The notes: generated by a model not told the origin, from the letters alone. Shown: positions 26,383-35,147, numbered from the stretch's first letter. The stretch: DNA of 53,049 nt from Gammaproteobacteria bacterium (GCA_009839505.1 VXPO01000172.1:1-53049); one strand, 5' to 3'. Translations and numbers: made by a program.

Positions 26383-26682
26383 ATGTCGGACGTCTCAGTT
26401 CGCTTCGCGGAGTCAGCCGTCGCGGATCTAGAAGCCATCAAGGAGTGGTACGCCGACCAAGGCGTGCCGGACGTGGGCGGTCGGATCCTAGGCGGGGTAT
26501 TCGAACGGGTCGAGAGGCTGCGTGAATATCCGAACATGGGGCGGGTCGTGCCCGAGTTCGGCGAGTCGTTCCTTCGTGAACTGCTCTACCCACCGTTTCG
26601 CATTGTCTACCATCGAAGCTCCAAGCTAATACGTGTGGTCCGCGTCTGGCGCAGCGAACGACTGCTTGTCCTTCCTGAATAG
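26383..26682 (+). CDS. ParE/RelE family toxin
   Basis: 99 residues. RelE/ParE superfamily pattern: FAESAVADLEAIKEWYA at the start, REYPNMGRVVPEFGESFLRE in the middle and PFRIVYHRSSKLIRVVRVWR at the end. ParE types poison gyrase and RelE types cut ribosome-bound mRNA; sequence alone does not decide. The pairing with a Phd-type antitoxin and the four-base spacing make a functional toxin-antitoxin pair very likely. Confidence 0.9.
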   Translation: MSDVSVRFAESAVADLEAIKEWYADQGVPDVGGRILGGVFERVERLREYPNMGRVVPEFGESFLRELLYPPFRIVYHRSSKLIRVVRVWRSERLLVLPE

Positions 26683-26826
26683 CTCCTTCGAGGAGTAGAA
26701 CCGCACCGGTACGAGAACCGCTCAGCAGCTGGTGCCGGGGCATCCTGAATCAACGATCGTCGATACGGGCAACCGCGAGTCCGCCCCAACGCCTGACCGA
26801 CTGGAAAAAAAAGTTGGCGTTACCTA

Positions 26827-26854
26827 TTGACACGGGTGTTACCTAAGGTAACAT
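26827..26854 (+). promoter_or_regulatory. Promoter with palindromic operator inside the spacer
   Basis: TTGACA (26827-26832) and TAACAT (26849-26854) are 16 bases apart. The spacer and -10 contain TGTTACCTAAGGTAACA (26837-26853), a perfect palindrome about one central base. An extra half-site GTTACC lies just upstream (about 26819-26824). This is the layout of a TetR- or MerR-type controlled promoter. It would read towards the crotonase gene at 27079. The remaining 26683-26820 and 26855-27078 show no gene I can support. Confidence 0.6.
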
Positions 26855-27078
26855 CCGTAGCCAGTATACCGGCCCGCGACACCGGAGAGTCCCCCGACCA
26901 GGGTTGCGGTGCCAGGCATGGACCCCTCCCCCAGTAGGCTGCGCCGAGGTCAATTCCCAGACCTCGCCAGCCTACACTTTGCCTGTGTTCCCTCGATGCA
27001 CGGCGTGGCCGGAATCGAGAAATCAAGGTCAAAGTCCGCCAAACTCCGAGTCTTCGACATCGGCAGGAACCGCAACCC

Positions 27079-27873
27079 GTGGACGAGCGTCAGTACGACA
27101 ACCTAGTGGTCAGCCGCGCGGGCCATGTGGCCACCGTGACCTTCAACCGGCCTGCGAAGGCCAACGCCCTGAACCATGCGCACCTCGAAGACATCGAGGC
27201 GGTCGCCCACGCCTTTCGCGAAGACGTCGAGACGCGGGTGGTGATCTTCACCGGCCGAGGCAAGCACTTCTCGTCGGGCGCCGATCTCGACGGTGGCGGC
27301 CCCGCGGCATCCGGCATGTTGGAACGCCGTCGTCTGGCACGGATCGGCGAACGCGCCACGCTCGCGGTCTACGATATGGATCAGATCACCGTCGCCGCCT
27401 GGAACGGCGCCGCCATGGGCGGCGGCGCGGTGCTCGCCACGGCCATGGATCTGCGCATCGGTGCCGACGACTGTTTCATGCAGTACCCCGAGATCGACAT
27501 CGGCGTGAACCTGATGTGGAAGGGGTTGCCGCTTGTCACCCACATCGCCGGGCCGTCCCGCGCCAAGCGCCTGGTCATCGGCGGCGAACGCATCCACGCG
27601 CCGGAACTGTGCGAGTGGGGCATCCTGGACGCCCTCGTCCCCCGCGCCGAACTCATGGACACCGCCCGGGAATGGGCGTCGCGCTACGCCGCGAAGTCGC
27701 CGATTCCCGCGCAGATGATCAAACGCAGCGTCAACACTCTGGTCTCGGCCCTGGACGTCGCGGTGATGCACATGGACGTGGACCAGAACCTGCTCTCCGC
27801 GATGACCGAGGACCGCCGCGCGGCCATCGAAGCCTACCGTTCAGGAACCGAACCGACGTTCACCGGTTCCTAG
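27079..27873 (+). CDS. Enoyl-CoA hydratase/isomerase family protein
   Basis: 264 residues. Crotonase fold: TFNRPAKANALN near the N-terminus, oxyanion motif GRGKHFSSGADLDGGG, and a second motif VAAWNGAAMGGGAVLATAMD with the glycine-rich turn. MQYPEIDIGVNL matches the family's P-E-x-x-x-G region. It would act on an acyl-CoA, and is a different member from the gene at 24165. The start is a GTG at 27079, about 225 bases downstream of the palindromic promoter. It could belong to the oxidation cluster that follows. Confidence 0.9.
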   Translation: MDERQYDNLVVSRAGHVATVTFNRPAKANALNHAHLEDIEAVAHAFREDVETRVVIFTGRGKHFSSGADLDGGGPAASGMLERRRLARIGERATLAVYDMDQITVAAWNGAAMGGGAVLATAMDLRIGADDCFMQYPEIDIGVNLMWKGLPLVTHIAGPSRAKRLVIGGERIHAPELCEWGILDALVPRAELMDTAREWASRYAAKSPIPAQMIKRSVNTLVSALDVAVMHMDVDQNLLSAMTEDRRAAIEAYRSGTEPTFTGS

Positions 27874-28070
27874 CGCCACGCCGACGCGGCTGACAGAAAG
27901 TTGTCCCTTACGCATTCGTGCGGCGTAGCGTCGTAACTGGGCAGAGCTACGCGGGACACCAAACAGACGCAAAAGACATAGAAAAGCGCAAATTACACAC
28001 GGTAAGGCCACATCGGTGGCGAGATTCGGACGGCTAGCCGACCAACTAGCCCCTTCGCTACGATAACCCC

Positions 28071-29273
28071 ATGGGTGACGGCTCGCCGCAATCAACCTTC
28101 GACATCCCCGCCCGCTATGTCGATGGCTATCGGACAGCCCGGACCCAGGACCCGGACATGGCGGAGCGCTACATCCGCCACACGACCGTGGGCGATCCGC
28201 TGGCAGACCTCGCGGTCGAACAAATCGCGAGGGTCGTGGCCCCCGAAAACGTTCACCGCGTCATCGCCCAGACCGTCGACCGCTACGACGATCCGCCGAA
28301 GGAAACGCCCGAGGCTCTCCGGGAACTCATCGAGGCGTCGGCCTTCGTGCCCGACTGGTTCGACCCCGAGATCGCCATGAAGGCCACCCGGGCCTTCCTT
28401 CGCAACTCGGACATGGTCCTTGGCGGGCTCGTGGGTGGGGCCATCGTCGAGGGTTTTTCCACGCTCATCAGCAAGTCCTTCCGCCTCCGCGGCAGGATCA
28501 CCCAGAACGGCGTCCGGCGCCTCAAGCAGAACACGCTCCAGTTGACGGAGCAGTTCATGCCGGGCGGGCAGAAGCCCGGCGGCGACGCCTGGAAGCTGAG
28601 CGTGCGCATCCGCCTGGTCCATGCCCAGGCCAGGATGCTGATCAGGCAGTCGGACGAATGGGATGCGTCGGACGTCGGGATGCCGCTCAGCACGGCGCAC
28701 ATGCTGCTGGGCGCGGCCGCTTTCTCGGGCCGACTGATGCAGCACGTATCACGCCTAGGGGGAGACTTCAGCCGGGACGAGCGGGAGGCCTACGTTCACG
28801 CGTGGCGATACACCGGATTGGTCCTGGGCATACCCGAGTCCATCATGTTCCATGACCTGTCGTCGGCGATGCGGACCTTTCAGATCGCCGCAACGTGCGA
28901 ACCGCCTCCCGACGACGACGCCATCATCATGGCCAACAGCATCATCAACAGCGCGCCTCTCCTGCTCGGATTCAAGGAGATGAACGAACGCCGAGAGATG
29001 GCCAGGTTCATCTACCAGGTATCGCGGGAACTGATCGGCAACGACCTGGCTGACGCCTTCAGATTCCCGAAGTCGAGGTTCGTCAGGCGGATACCCATGC
29101 TGTTCCTGAGGAACAAGGCGTGGAAGGTGGCCGTGAGACTGTTTCCCCGGCTGCTAGCGAATCGGTCGACAGACCGGTTCAACGCGCTCTTGGACGCATC
29201 GGATCTCGGCGAGCTTGAGCACTCGTACGCGCTACCGACCAAGCTTCACGACGAGGATTCGCGGGCCTGGTAG
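28071..29273 (+). CDS. Oxygenase MpaB family protein (DUF2236)
   Basis: 400 residues. It matches the MpaB/DUF2236 group: MVLGGLVGGAIVEGFSTLIS, then RIRLVHAQARMLIR and PLSTAHMLLGAAAFSGRLM. This family includes latex-clearing proteins and MpaB, a heme enzyme of mycophenolic acid synthesis that cleaves a prenyl chain double bond. The histidine in RLVHAQ is a candidate heme ligand. It may therefore cleave or oxidise a terpenoid or polyprenyl lipid; that is inference. It is preceded by about 200 bases without a gene and is convergent with the SRPBCC gene. Confidence 0.88.
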   Translation: MGDGSPQSTFDIPARYVDGYRTARTQDPDMAERYIRHTTVGDPLADLAVEQIARVVAPENVHRVIAQTVDRYDDPPKETPEALRELIEASAFVPDWFDPEIAMKATRAFLRNSDMVLGGLVGGAIVEGFSTLISKSFRLRGRITQNGVRRLKQNTLQLTEQFMPGGQKPGGDAWKLSVRIRLVHAQARMLIRQSDEWDASDVGMPLSTAHMLLGAAAFSGRLMQHVSRLGGDFSRDEREAYVHAWRYTGLVLGIPESIMFHDLSSAMRTFQIAATCEPPPDDDAIIMANSIINSAPLLLGFKEMNERREMARFIYQVSRELIGNDLADAFRFPKSRFVRRIPMLFLRNKAWKVAVRLFPRLLANRSTDRFNALLDASDLGELEHSYALPTKLHDEDSRAW

Positions 29274-29328
29274 CTTCACGCGAGGACCGGAACGGCGCGA
29301 TGAAGGCGGGGGCCCGGCTCCTTGCCGC

Positions 29329-29871
29329 TCAGCTCTGGGCACTCTCGATGCTGCGCTTGATCGCCTCGAAGTCGTTCTTGGTGCTTTCCTGGAGGGGGGC
29401 CTTCATCAACTGCGGCAGCCACCGGCCCAGCAGGTTCTTGGGGCGGATCTCGAGTCGGAGTTCAACCTGGGTCTGGCCTTCGCCAACCGGGGTGAGCGTG
29501 TAGATCGAATGCCACCGCGCCCCGGCGCCGTTGGACATGTATCGCACTCGCCGGTGGGGCTCGTACTCGATGCACTCGACGACGTTTTTGTGCAACTTGG
29601 CGAACTTCGCGAACATCACCTGGACCGCATTCCAGTCCCGGTTTTCCCGGAACTGCGCGCCGACTCCCATGGTGTTGTCGGAAACGAAGTCCACGCTTTC
29701 CACTTCCGGAATCGCCTCCCCGTGGCGGCCGCCGTGGGCGACCGTCGCGAACACGGTCTCAGGGTCGGCGTTCATCGTGTCCATCATCCTGGCCACGAGT
29801 ACGGGCTTGGAATCTCCGACGTCGACCGCTCTCGGATCGGACTGTCGAGAAGGTGCATCTGAATCAGACAT
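29329..29871 (-). CDS. SRPBCC family protein (START-like lipid-binding fold)
   Basis: 180 residues. Shows the helix-grip pattern: MNADPETVFATVAHGGRHGE at the start, strands such as GAGARWHSIYTLTPVGEGQT and VELRLEIRP, and a long C-terminal helix ending EAIKRSIESA. The family binds hydrophobic ligands in a cavity and includes cyclases and transfer proteins. GGAG lies just before the ATG at 29871. It follows the first P450 by 39 bases, so it may hold or deliver the same hydrophobic substrate. Confidence 0.85.
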   Translation of the reverse strand: MSDSDAPSRQSDPRAVDVGDSKPVLVARMMDTMNADPETVFATVAHGGRHGEAIPEVESVDFVSDNTMGVGAQFRENRDWNAVQVMFAKFAKLHKNVVECIEYEPHRRVRYMSNGAGARWHSIYTLTPVGEGQTQVELRLEIRPKNLLGRWLPQLMKAPLQESTKNDFEAIKRSIESAQS

Positions 29872-29910
29872 GTTTGCTCCCTTTGCTTGGAGATGGGCTC
29901 GGAGGTGGGT

Positions 29911-31272
29911 CTATTCCTGCCTCTCGTGAACGTCCGCCGTCCACGGTCCGACGACGCCAACGGCGGTGTCGTTGCGGTTCGGCGGATCGGCGGACCGGGG
30001 CTCCAACCGGAGGCGCTTGGCCAAAGCTGCCATGGCGAACACGAAGAGTCTCCTGGCGACATCCATTCCCTGGCAGAAGTGCGGGCCTAGGCCGAATGGT
30101 ATGTAGGCATCGGCCGGACAGGGTGGACTCGGGTCCTCGAGCCAGCGCTCCGGGTGGAAGTCCGATGCCCGCTCCCAGTACTCGGATGTGTTGTGCAACG
30201 CCCTCATCGCCACGTGAACGAGCGTGCCCTTGGGAATGAGGTAGCCACCGAGCACGCGGTCCTCCGTTGCCTCCTTCGGCAACATGACGGGGGTCGGCGG
30301 ATCAATCCGGAGTACTTCGTCGAGCACGGCACTGGTGTATGGGAGCCTGTCGAAGTCGGCTGGGTCGATGCTCTCGCCATTCAGAACCGTGTCCGCCTCC
30401 TGCTCCACCTTCAGCCGCACGTCGGGATTCCTGGCGAGATGGTGAACACCGAAAGCAAGGGCGCTGGTCGGCGCGTCGATGAACCCCGTGAGCAGGATGA
30501 TCAACTCGTCGCGGATCGCCTGGTCGTTCTCCAACCCGCCCGCGGCCCCGTCGAGATCCATCGCCCGCACGTACTTCGCGACGACGTCGTTGCCGGAGTA
30601 TCCGGAGTCGCGGGCCCGCTGCATCGCGCCGTAGATCGCGTCGTCGACGAGCTTGACGCTCTTGCGGCCTCGTCGGAGGGTCGGCAGAGGCAGCGACTTG
30701 AACTGTTTCGGTCCCGGCAGGATGTCGAGCATCAGGTACATCTTCTGGAGCGACAGCGTCTCTTCCCCCAGTTGACGGGGTAGTTCGACGTCGCGCCCGA
30801 GGACGATCCCGACGACGGCATCCCAGGCGAACCGCTCGAACTCCTTGACAAGGTCGACGTCCTTGCGGGAAAGAAGCCGGTCTCTAAGGATTAGCGCCTT
30901 CTCGGCGACGACCTCTGCATAGGCACCTGCCGAGTCCTCGGCGAAGACCGACGCCATGAACTCGGCTCTTCGCCGATGTTCTTCGCCTTGGTGCAAGGAG
31001 ATCGAGCCGTACTTCCAATCGTCCGTCGCATCGCCCGGGAACCAGGGTCGATAGTACGGTTGCTGCGTGACCAGGACCTCGCGAATGAGTTCGAGGTCGA
31101 AGACGATGCAGCACTCCATGAAGGGTAGCCCGTAGGAGACGATTTCGCCGTACTCGCGACGGAGTCGATCCGCAAACTCGGAGTAGCTCTTCGTTCGCTC
31201 CCGAAGGTTGCCGAGCCGGCCACCTTTTGGACCGGGCGGCAAGGGTGCCGCCGCGCTGGATGACGCCTTCAT
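29911..31272 (-). CDS. Cytochrome P450 (first of a divergent pair)
   Basis: 453 residues, no membrane anchor. Starts with the proline-rich hinge PLPPGPKGGRLGNL. The I-helix is LLTGFIDAPTSALAFG. The K-helix ExxR is in VLDEVLRIDPP, the PERF region is FHPERW, and the heme loop is FGLGPHFCQG with the cysteine thiolate. It is a soluble monooxygenase that needs an electron supply; a [2Fe-2S] ferredoxin is coded at 22020. It is co-transcribed with the SRPBCC gene and divergent from a second P450, which suggests two steps in one oxidative pathway. Confidence 0.94.
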   Translation of the reverse strand: MKASSSAAAPLPPGPKGGRLGNLRERTKSYSEFADRLRREYGEIVSYGLPFMECCIVFDLELIREVLVTQQPYYRPWFPGDATDDWKYGSISLHQGEEHRRRAEFMASVFAEDSAGAYAEVVAEKALILRDRLLSRKDVDLVKEFERFAWDAVVGIVLGRDVELPRQLGEETLSLQKMYLMLDILPGPKQFKSLPLPTLRRGRKSVKLVDDAIYGAMQRARDSGYSGNDVVAKYVRAMDLDGAAGGLENDQAIRDELIILLTGFIDAPTSALAFGVHHLARNPDVRLKVEQEADTVLNGESIDPADFDRLPYTSAVLDEVLRIDPPTPVMLPKEATEDRVLGGYLIPKGTLVHVAMRALHNTSEYWERASDFHPERWLEDPSPPCPADAYIPFGLGPHFCQGMDVARRLFVFAMAALAKRLRLEPRSADPPNRNDTAVGVVGPWTADVHERQE

Positions 31273-31713
31273 CGCAATCCCCGCTCGCGTGCAACGCGGT
31301 CAACGAAACTGCGCCGGTGGCGCGCGGGTTCTGCAGGGCGCGAGAGAGAGTCGTCGACGAACTCGTTTCGAATTGGCCAGCGGTTCATAGCCAGACCTCG
31401 TGTTCTACCGCGTAGTTTGGCGAGTGCGCGCTGCCGAACCAAGCCTAACGCCTTGGTCAGCAACTCGTCCAGTGTTGCACGATCCCCGCTTGAGCGGAGA
31501 CGGAGACTCGATCAGTGACCGCTGAAGGTACACAGAGCCCCGCCGCGCAGAGCATCTGCTTGATCACGCTGGGGATCTTGGCGACAATCCTGAGCTTCGG
31601 ACAAGGGGTCAGCAGGCGCTCGACGTACCCCGGTACGACTTCCCGCCTGCGCCTTGCGAGGAGCGCTCCGGCGACCACTGACGCGACGTTTGAGGGTTGA
31701 CGTGACACTAGCC
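31273..31713. other. Divergent P450 intergenic region
   Basis: 441 bases between the two P450 starts. The right quarter (31618-31711) is a partial MITE-like repeat that reaches to two bases before the second P450 ATG. The rest should hold promoters for both genes, but I see no clear -35/-10 pairs. Overlapping minus-strand open frames (31457-31732, 31512-31781) read through the repeat and resemble the chance frame inside the intact element; I do not call them genes. Confidence 0.5.
31618..31711. mobile_element. Partial copy of the MITE-like element
   Basis: 31618-31707 resembles the right third of the element at 12541-12629: both contain CTCGACGTACCCCGGTACGA, then GCGCCTTGCGAGGA and CTCCGGCGACCACTGAC, and end GTTGACG(G/T)(A/G)(G/A)CA followed by CTAG (31708-31711). 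I find no matching left inverted repeat upstream, so this is a decayed or truncated copy. It ends two bases before the P450 ATG. Confidence 0.7.
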
Positions 31714-33078
31714 ATGAAACAGACCGCAACACCGGGCCGCCAACTCCCGCCAGGCCCGCCGCCCAAGAAGCTCCAGAACATGCGCCGGCTGGCGAGGGAC
31801 TACACCGGCTTCTTCCACTGGCTCCACGAACACTGGGGCGGCATCGTCTACTTCAACATGCCCGACGGCGGGCACTGCGCGATCTTCGACCCGGACCTCG
31901 CCGAAGCGGTCCTCGTGCAGAAACCGGAGTTGTTTCAGAAGGTCTGTCCAGCCAATGCATTCGAGGTCATTCAGTGTCCGGCCCTTGCCAGGACGCCGTA
32001 CGGCGACGATCACGGACGCCTCACGGATCTGATTGTCACCGCATTCACACCCGAGCGGATCGCGGCCTTCAAACGGGTCGCCGTCTCGGAAGCGTCGTCA
32101 TTCTCGGACGAACTCACGGCGGGAAGCACAGTCGACTTCCGGGCCGAGGTCGAGCGCTTCACCTGGAACGCCCTGACGACGACGATACTCGGGGCCGGGC
32201 GGGACCTAGGGCCGGGGCCGGGTCTGGCCATGCTGAAAGCCGCCAAGCTAGGTTTCATCGTGTTCGCCCTGCCCGGATACAAGCTGATCAGCAAGCTGCC
32301 CCTGCCGCACGATCTGAAGGCGCGAAAGACCATCAAACCGCTCGACGAGGCCGTGTACGACTCGATCCGCAAGGCCAGGGATGCCGACAGTCAAGACACG
32401 AGCCTGATCGCGCACATGGTCCAGGCCACGGAGCGGGGAGAGTCGGACTGGTCCTTCGGCAACGATTCGGAGATTCGCGACGAGGCCTACGCGATTTTCG
32501 TCGGCGCCTGGGATTCGGCTGCCCACGTGCTCGCCTATGTTCCGCACTTCCTGAGCCGCAATCCTTCGGTTCGGGAACGGCTCGAGGAGGAAGTCGATCG
32601 CGTCGCCGGCGACCGGCCGTTGGGTGCCGAGGATCTTGAGCGGCTCCCTTACGCCGAAGCCGTCGTCAACGAACTGCTCCGCCTTCAACCTCCCGCCCCG
32701 CTGTTAGTACCCCGCAGGGCGATGTCGGACACCGAGGTTGGCGGTTACGTGATCCCGGAAGGAACGCTCGTTGAAGTCGTCCCGCATGTCATGCACCGGC
32801 GGGTCGACTACTGGTCGGACGGCGAGGAGTTCAAGCCGGAGCGCTGGCTGGGAGGCCAGGCGTGCCCGCGGCATGCCCACAGCTATCTGCCGTACGGCGC
32901 GGAACCCCGAGCCTGCAGGGGTATCCCCCTGGCTGCTGCCGTCATGGTGGCGGGACTCGCCGGTCTGGCTCGGAAATGGCGCCTGGAACCGGAATCCGAC
33001 GAACTGCCGGCCGACGGCCTGGAAGTCGGGACCTTGAGCGGGCCCATCCTCACCAAGGTTGTATCTCGAGCCGAGTGA
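31714..33078 (+). CDS. Cytochrome P450 (second of a divergent pair)
   Basis: 454 residues. Proline-rich LPPGPPPKKLQNM at the N-terminus, I-helix FVGAWDSAAHVLA with an Asp-Ser pair, ExxR in VVNELLRLQPP, FKPERW, and heme loop YLPYGAEPRACRGIP. The heme loop departs from the usual FxxGxxxCxG: Phe is Tyr and the conserved Gly is Glu, but the cysteine and final glycine stay. It resembles the first P450 in length and layout and is probably an old paralogue. Its ATG lies two bases after a mobile-element fragment, so its leader was probably changed. Confidence 0.92.
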   Translation: MKQTATPGRQLPPGPPPKKLQNMRRLARDYTGFFHWLHEHWGGIVYFNMPDGGHCAIFDPDLAEAVLVQKPELFQKVCPANAFEVIQCPALARTPYGDDHGRLTDLIVTAFTPERIAAFKRVAVSEASSFSDELTAGSTVDFRAEVERFTWNALTTTILGAGRDLGPGPGLAMLKAAKLGFIVFALPGYKLISKLPLPHDLKARKTIKPLDEAVYDSIRKARDADSQDTSLIAHMVQATERGESDWSFGNDSEIRDEAYAIFVGAWDSAAHVLAYVPHFLSRNPSVRERLEEEVDRVAGDRPLGAEDLERLPYAEAVVNELLRLQPPAPLLVPRRAMSDTEVGGYVIPEGTLVEVVPHVMHRRVDYWSDGEEFKPERWLGGQACPRHAHSYLPYGAEPRACRGIPLAAAVMVAGLAGLARKWRLEPESDELPADGLEVGTLSGPILTKVVSRAE

Positions 33079-33107
33079 ACGCGGCTCTGAACAGGCGGCA
33101 TTCAGTG

Positions 33108-33212
33108 CCGTAGGGCGACCCTTGTAGTCGCCCGTCCTGGCCAACCGACACCGTGCCGTGACTGCACGCGCGACCACAACGCGCCCACCAGGGCGCGCGG
33201 TCGCCCCTACGG
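33108..33212. repeat. CCGTAGGGGCGACC gene-end repeat, inverted pair
   Basis: Begins CCGTAGGGCGACCCTTG (33108) and ends with the inverted form GGTCGCCCCTACGG (33199-33212). The right TAG (minus strand, 33209-33207) is the acyltransferase stop and the adjacent CCG its last codon. It fills most of the 128-base gap between convergent genes. The left arm matches 5192-5222. Confidence 0.7.
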
Positions 33213-34067
33213 ACCGCGCCAACGCCGGTGGGACCACAGCCAGTCCGCCGGCGCCTGGTCGATGTCCTCCTGGAGCTTGGCCACGTAGGCCTCCACCACC
33301 GTCCCTCGGTCGTGGGGCGGATCGGCGAGTTTCTCTATCCGGCAATGGTAGCGGCCGGGCGCCGTGCGCTGGCACGACAGGTAGAAGACCGGCCACTTCA
33401 TGGCACGCGCCAAGCGCTCGGGGCCTCGGAAGAACGCCGTGTCGCGACCGCAGAAGCGAACCGTGTGGCGGTCCCGTCCGCCGGGGCGTTGATCGGCCAC
33501 AAGGGTCCACACCGGACGCTTCTGGCGCCGTTTCAGCACCTGTTGGCGGATCTCGTTGGCGGGGACCAAGGTGAGGCCGAAGCGGTCGGCCAGACGCAGG
33601 AGCAGGTTGTCCATGGCATCCACATGGGGCGGCTTGTAGACGGTGAACACCGGCGCGGCAATCACCGTCGAGAGCGCGCAGATGGACCAGATCAGGTTGC
33701 CGTGGTGCGCCATGAGCAGCACCGCGTTGCCCTCGTCGAGCGCCTCGGCACCTTCGAACGTCACGCGTTCGCGCAGTTCCGCCTCGGGAAGCTCAAGCAG
33801 GCGCAAGACCTCGACTGCCGCCTGGGATGCGCCGGCATAGAACTCCCGCACCAGCCTGACGGAATCGGCATGCGGGAACGCGTAGCGAATGTTGTCCTCT
33901 ACCACGCGCCGCCGATACGTCGCCCGCACCAACGGCTGGGCGCAGCGCGCGATGCCGTGGAGTCGGTCCAGCGGCCAGCGGCTGGTGGTTTGTAGGATCG
34001 CGTCGAGCAACATCCCTCCCGCCGGATGCGTTCGCAACAAGGGCGCTCTCCGATGGGTTCTTAGCAT
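33207..34067 (-). CDS. Lysophospholipid/lipid A acyltransferase family protein (LpxL-like)
   Basis: 286 residues. Shows the LpxL/HtrB pattern: VLLMAHHGNLIWSI, with a histidine followed by Gly-Asn rather than the typical H-x4-D/E, then VFTVYKPPHVDAMDNLLLRL, WTLVADQRPGG and VRFCGRDTAFFRGPERLA. In related enzymes a fatty acyl chain goes from acyl-ACP to lipid A or a similar lipid at the inner membrane. The H-x4-E catalytic pair is not exact, so the substrate is uncertain. The start could be 34067 or the later ATG of MLLDAILQ. Its stop lies in a dispersed repeat. Confidence 0.87.
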   Translation of the reverse strand: MLRTHRRAPLLRTHPAGGMLLDAILQTTSRWPLDRLHGIARCAQPLVRATYRRRVVEDNIRYAFPHADSVRLVREFYAGASQAAVEVLRLLELPEAELRERVTFEGAEALDEGNAVLLMAHHGNLIWSICALSTVIAAPVFTVYKPPHVDAMDNLLLRLADRFGLTLVPANEIRQQVLKRRQKRPVWTLVADQRPGGRDRHTVRFCGRDTAFFRGPERLARAMKWPVFYLSCQRTAPGRYHCRIEKLADPPHDRGTVVEAYVAKLQEDIDQAPADWLWSHRRWRGP

Positions 34068-34149
34068 GGTCCCGCGTCAACCGCTACCATAGACGTCCAA
34101 GCCGCCGGACGTTGACGATCCGCCACCGGCGGCCATCTCTGGAGGAACC

Positions 34150-35145
34150 ATGACCGAATTCCGCTTCGGAACGCTCGGGGCGGCGAACATCACGCCCCAG
34201 GCCCTGCTTGCCCCGGCGAGCCGGAACGACGACGTATCCGTAGTCGCCATCGCCGCCCGCGACCGCTCCCGTGCCCAAGCCATGGCCGACCGGGCCAACG
34301 TCGAACATGTCGTCGACGACTACCAGGCGGTCATCGACCATCCCGACGTCAACGTCGTCTACAACCCCCTGCCCATCAGCCATCATCGTGAGTGGACCTT
34401 AAGGGCGCTCGCCGCCGGAAAACCCGTGCTCTGCGAGAAGTCGTTCGCGTTGAACGAAGCCGAGGCCGTCGACATGGCCGAAGCCGCCGACCGGGCCGGT
34501 CTGCTGCTGATCGAGGCGTTCCACTACCGCTACCATCCGGTGTTCCTGCGCGCCTTGGAGATCTACCGCGGCGGGCAGATCGGCGATCTGGTACGTCTCT
34601 CCGGTTTTTTCCACGTCGGTCTCGGCGACCGCGAGATGCCCGCGGGCGATATCCGCATGATCTACGAGACGGGCGGCGGCGCGACCATGGACATGGGCTG
34701 CTACCCGATGTCGTGGGTCCGCCACTTCACCGGCGAGGAGCCGGAGGTCGTCTCCGCCGAGGCCGTCGAGGGACCGCCGGACGTGGACCTTCGCCTGGTC
34801 ACCGAGCTCCAATTTCCCGGCGGTGCGACCGGATCCACCTCCGGGTCGATGATGAAGGGCGACACGTTTCGCGCCGAACTCATCGCCGAGGGCACCGAGG
34901 GCACGTTGACCGTCGTGAACCCGCTGGTGCCGCACGTCGGCCACGAGATCAAGCTCGAAGCCGGCGGCGAGAGCTCCTCCGAGACCCTCGACCGGAGAAC
35001 CACCTACGACTTTCAGCTCGACGCCTTCGTGCATGCCCTGCGCACCGGCGAGACATTGCCCACCGACGCCAACGACGCCGTCAAGCAAATGCGCCTGATC
35101 GATGCCGCGTACCGAGCCTCGGGCATGAAGGTTCGCGGGACCTAA
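34150..35145 (+). CDS. Gfo/Idh/MocA family oxidoreductase
   Basis: 331 residues. N-terminal Rossmann domain ([16 protein letters not shown]), the dinucleotide-side motif [17 protein letters not shown] and [14 protein letters not shown] (usually EKP; here EKS). The C-terminal alpha/beta domain has [14 protein letters not shown] with a probable catalytic histidine. It would oxidise or reduce a sugar or similar substrate with NAD(P). GGAGGA lies a few bases before the ATG. It ends two bases before the dapD start, so the two are co-transcribed, an unusual partner for lysine synthesis. Confidence 0.9.
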   Translation: MTEFRFGTLGAANITPQALLAPASRNDDVSVVAIAARDRSRAQAMADRANVEHVVDDYQAVIDHPDVNVVYNPLPISHHREWTLRALAAGKPVLCEKSFALNEAEAVDMAEAADRAGLLLIEAFHYRYHPVFLRALEIYRGGQIGDLVRLSGFFHVGLGDREMPAGDIRMIYETGGGATMDMGCYPMSWVRHFTGEEPEVVSAEAVEGPPDVDLRLVTELQFPGGATGSTSGSMMKGDTFRAELIAEGTEGTLTVVNPLVPHVGHEIKLEAGGESSSETLDRRTTYDFQLDAFVHALRTGETLPTDANDAVKQMRLIDAAYRASGMKVRGT

Positions 35146-35147
35146 CG

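Noticed and set aside
34392-35147. Upstream extension of the dapD frame
   Set aside because: It runs through the oxidoreductase gene in another frame; DapD homology starts at the GTG 35148.
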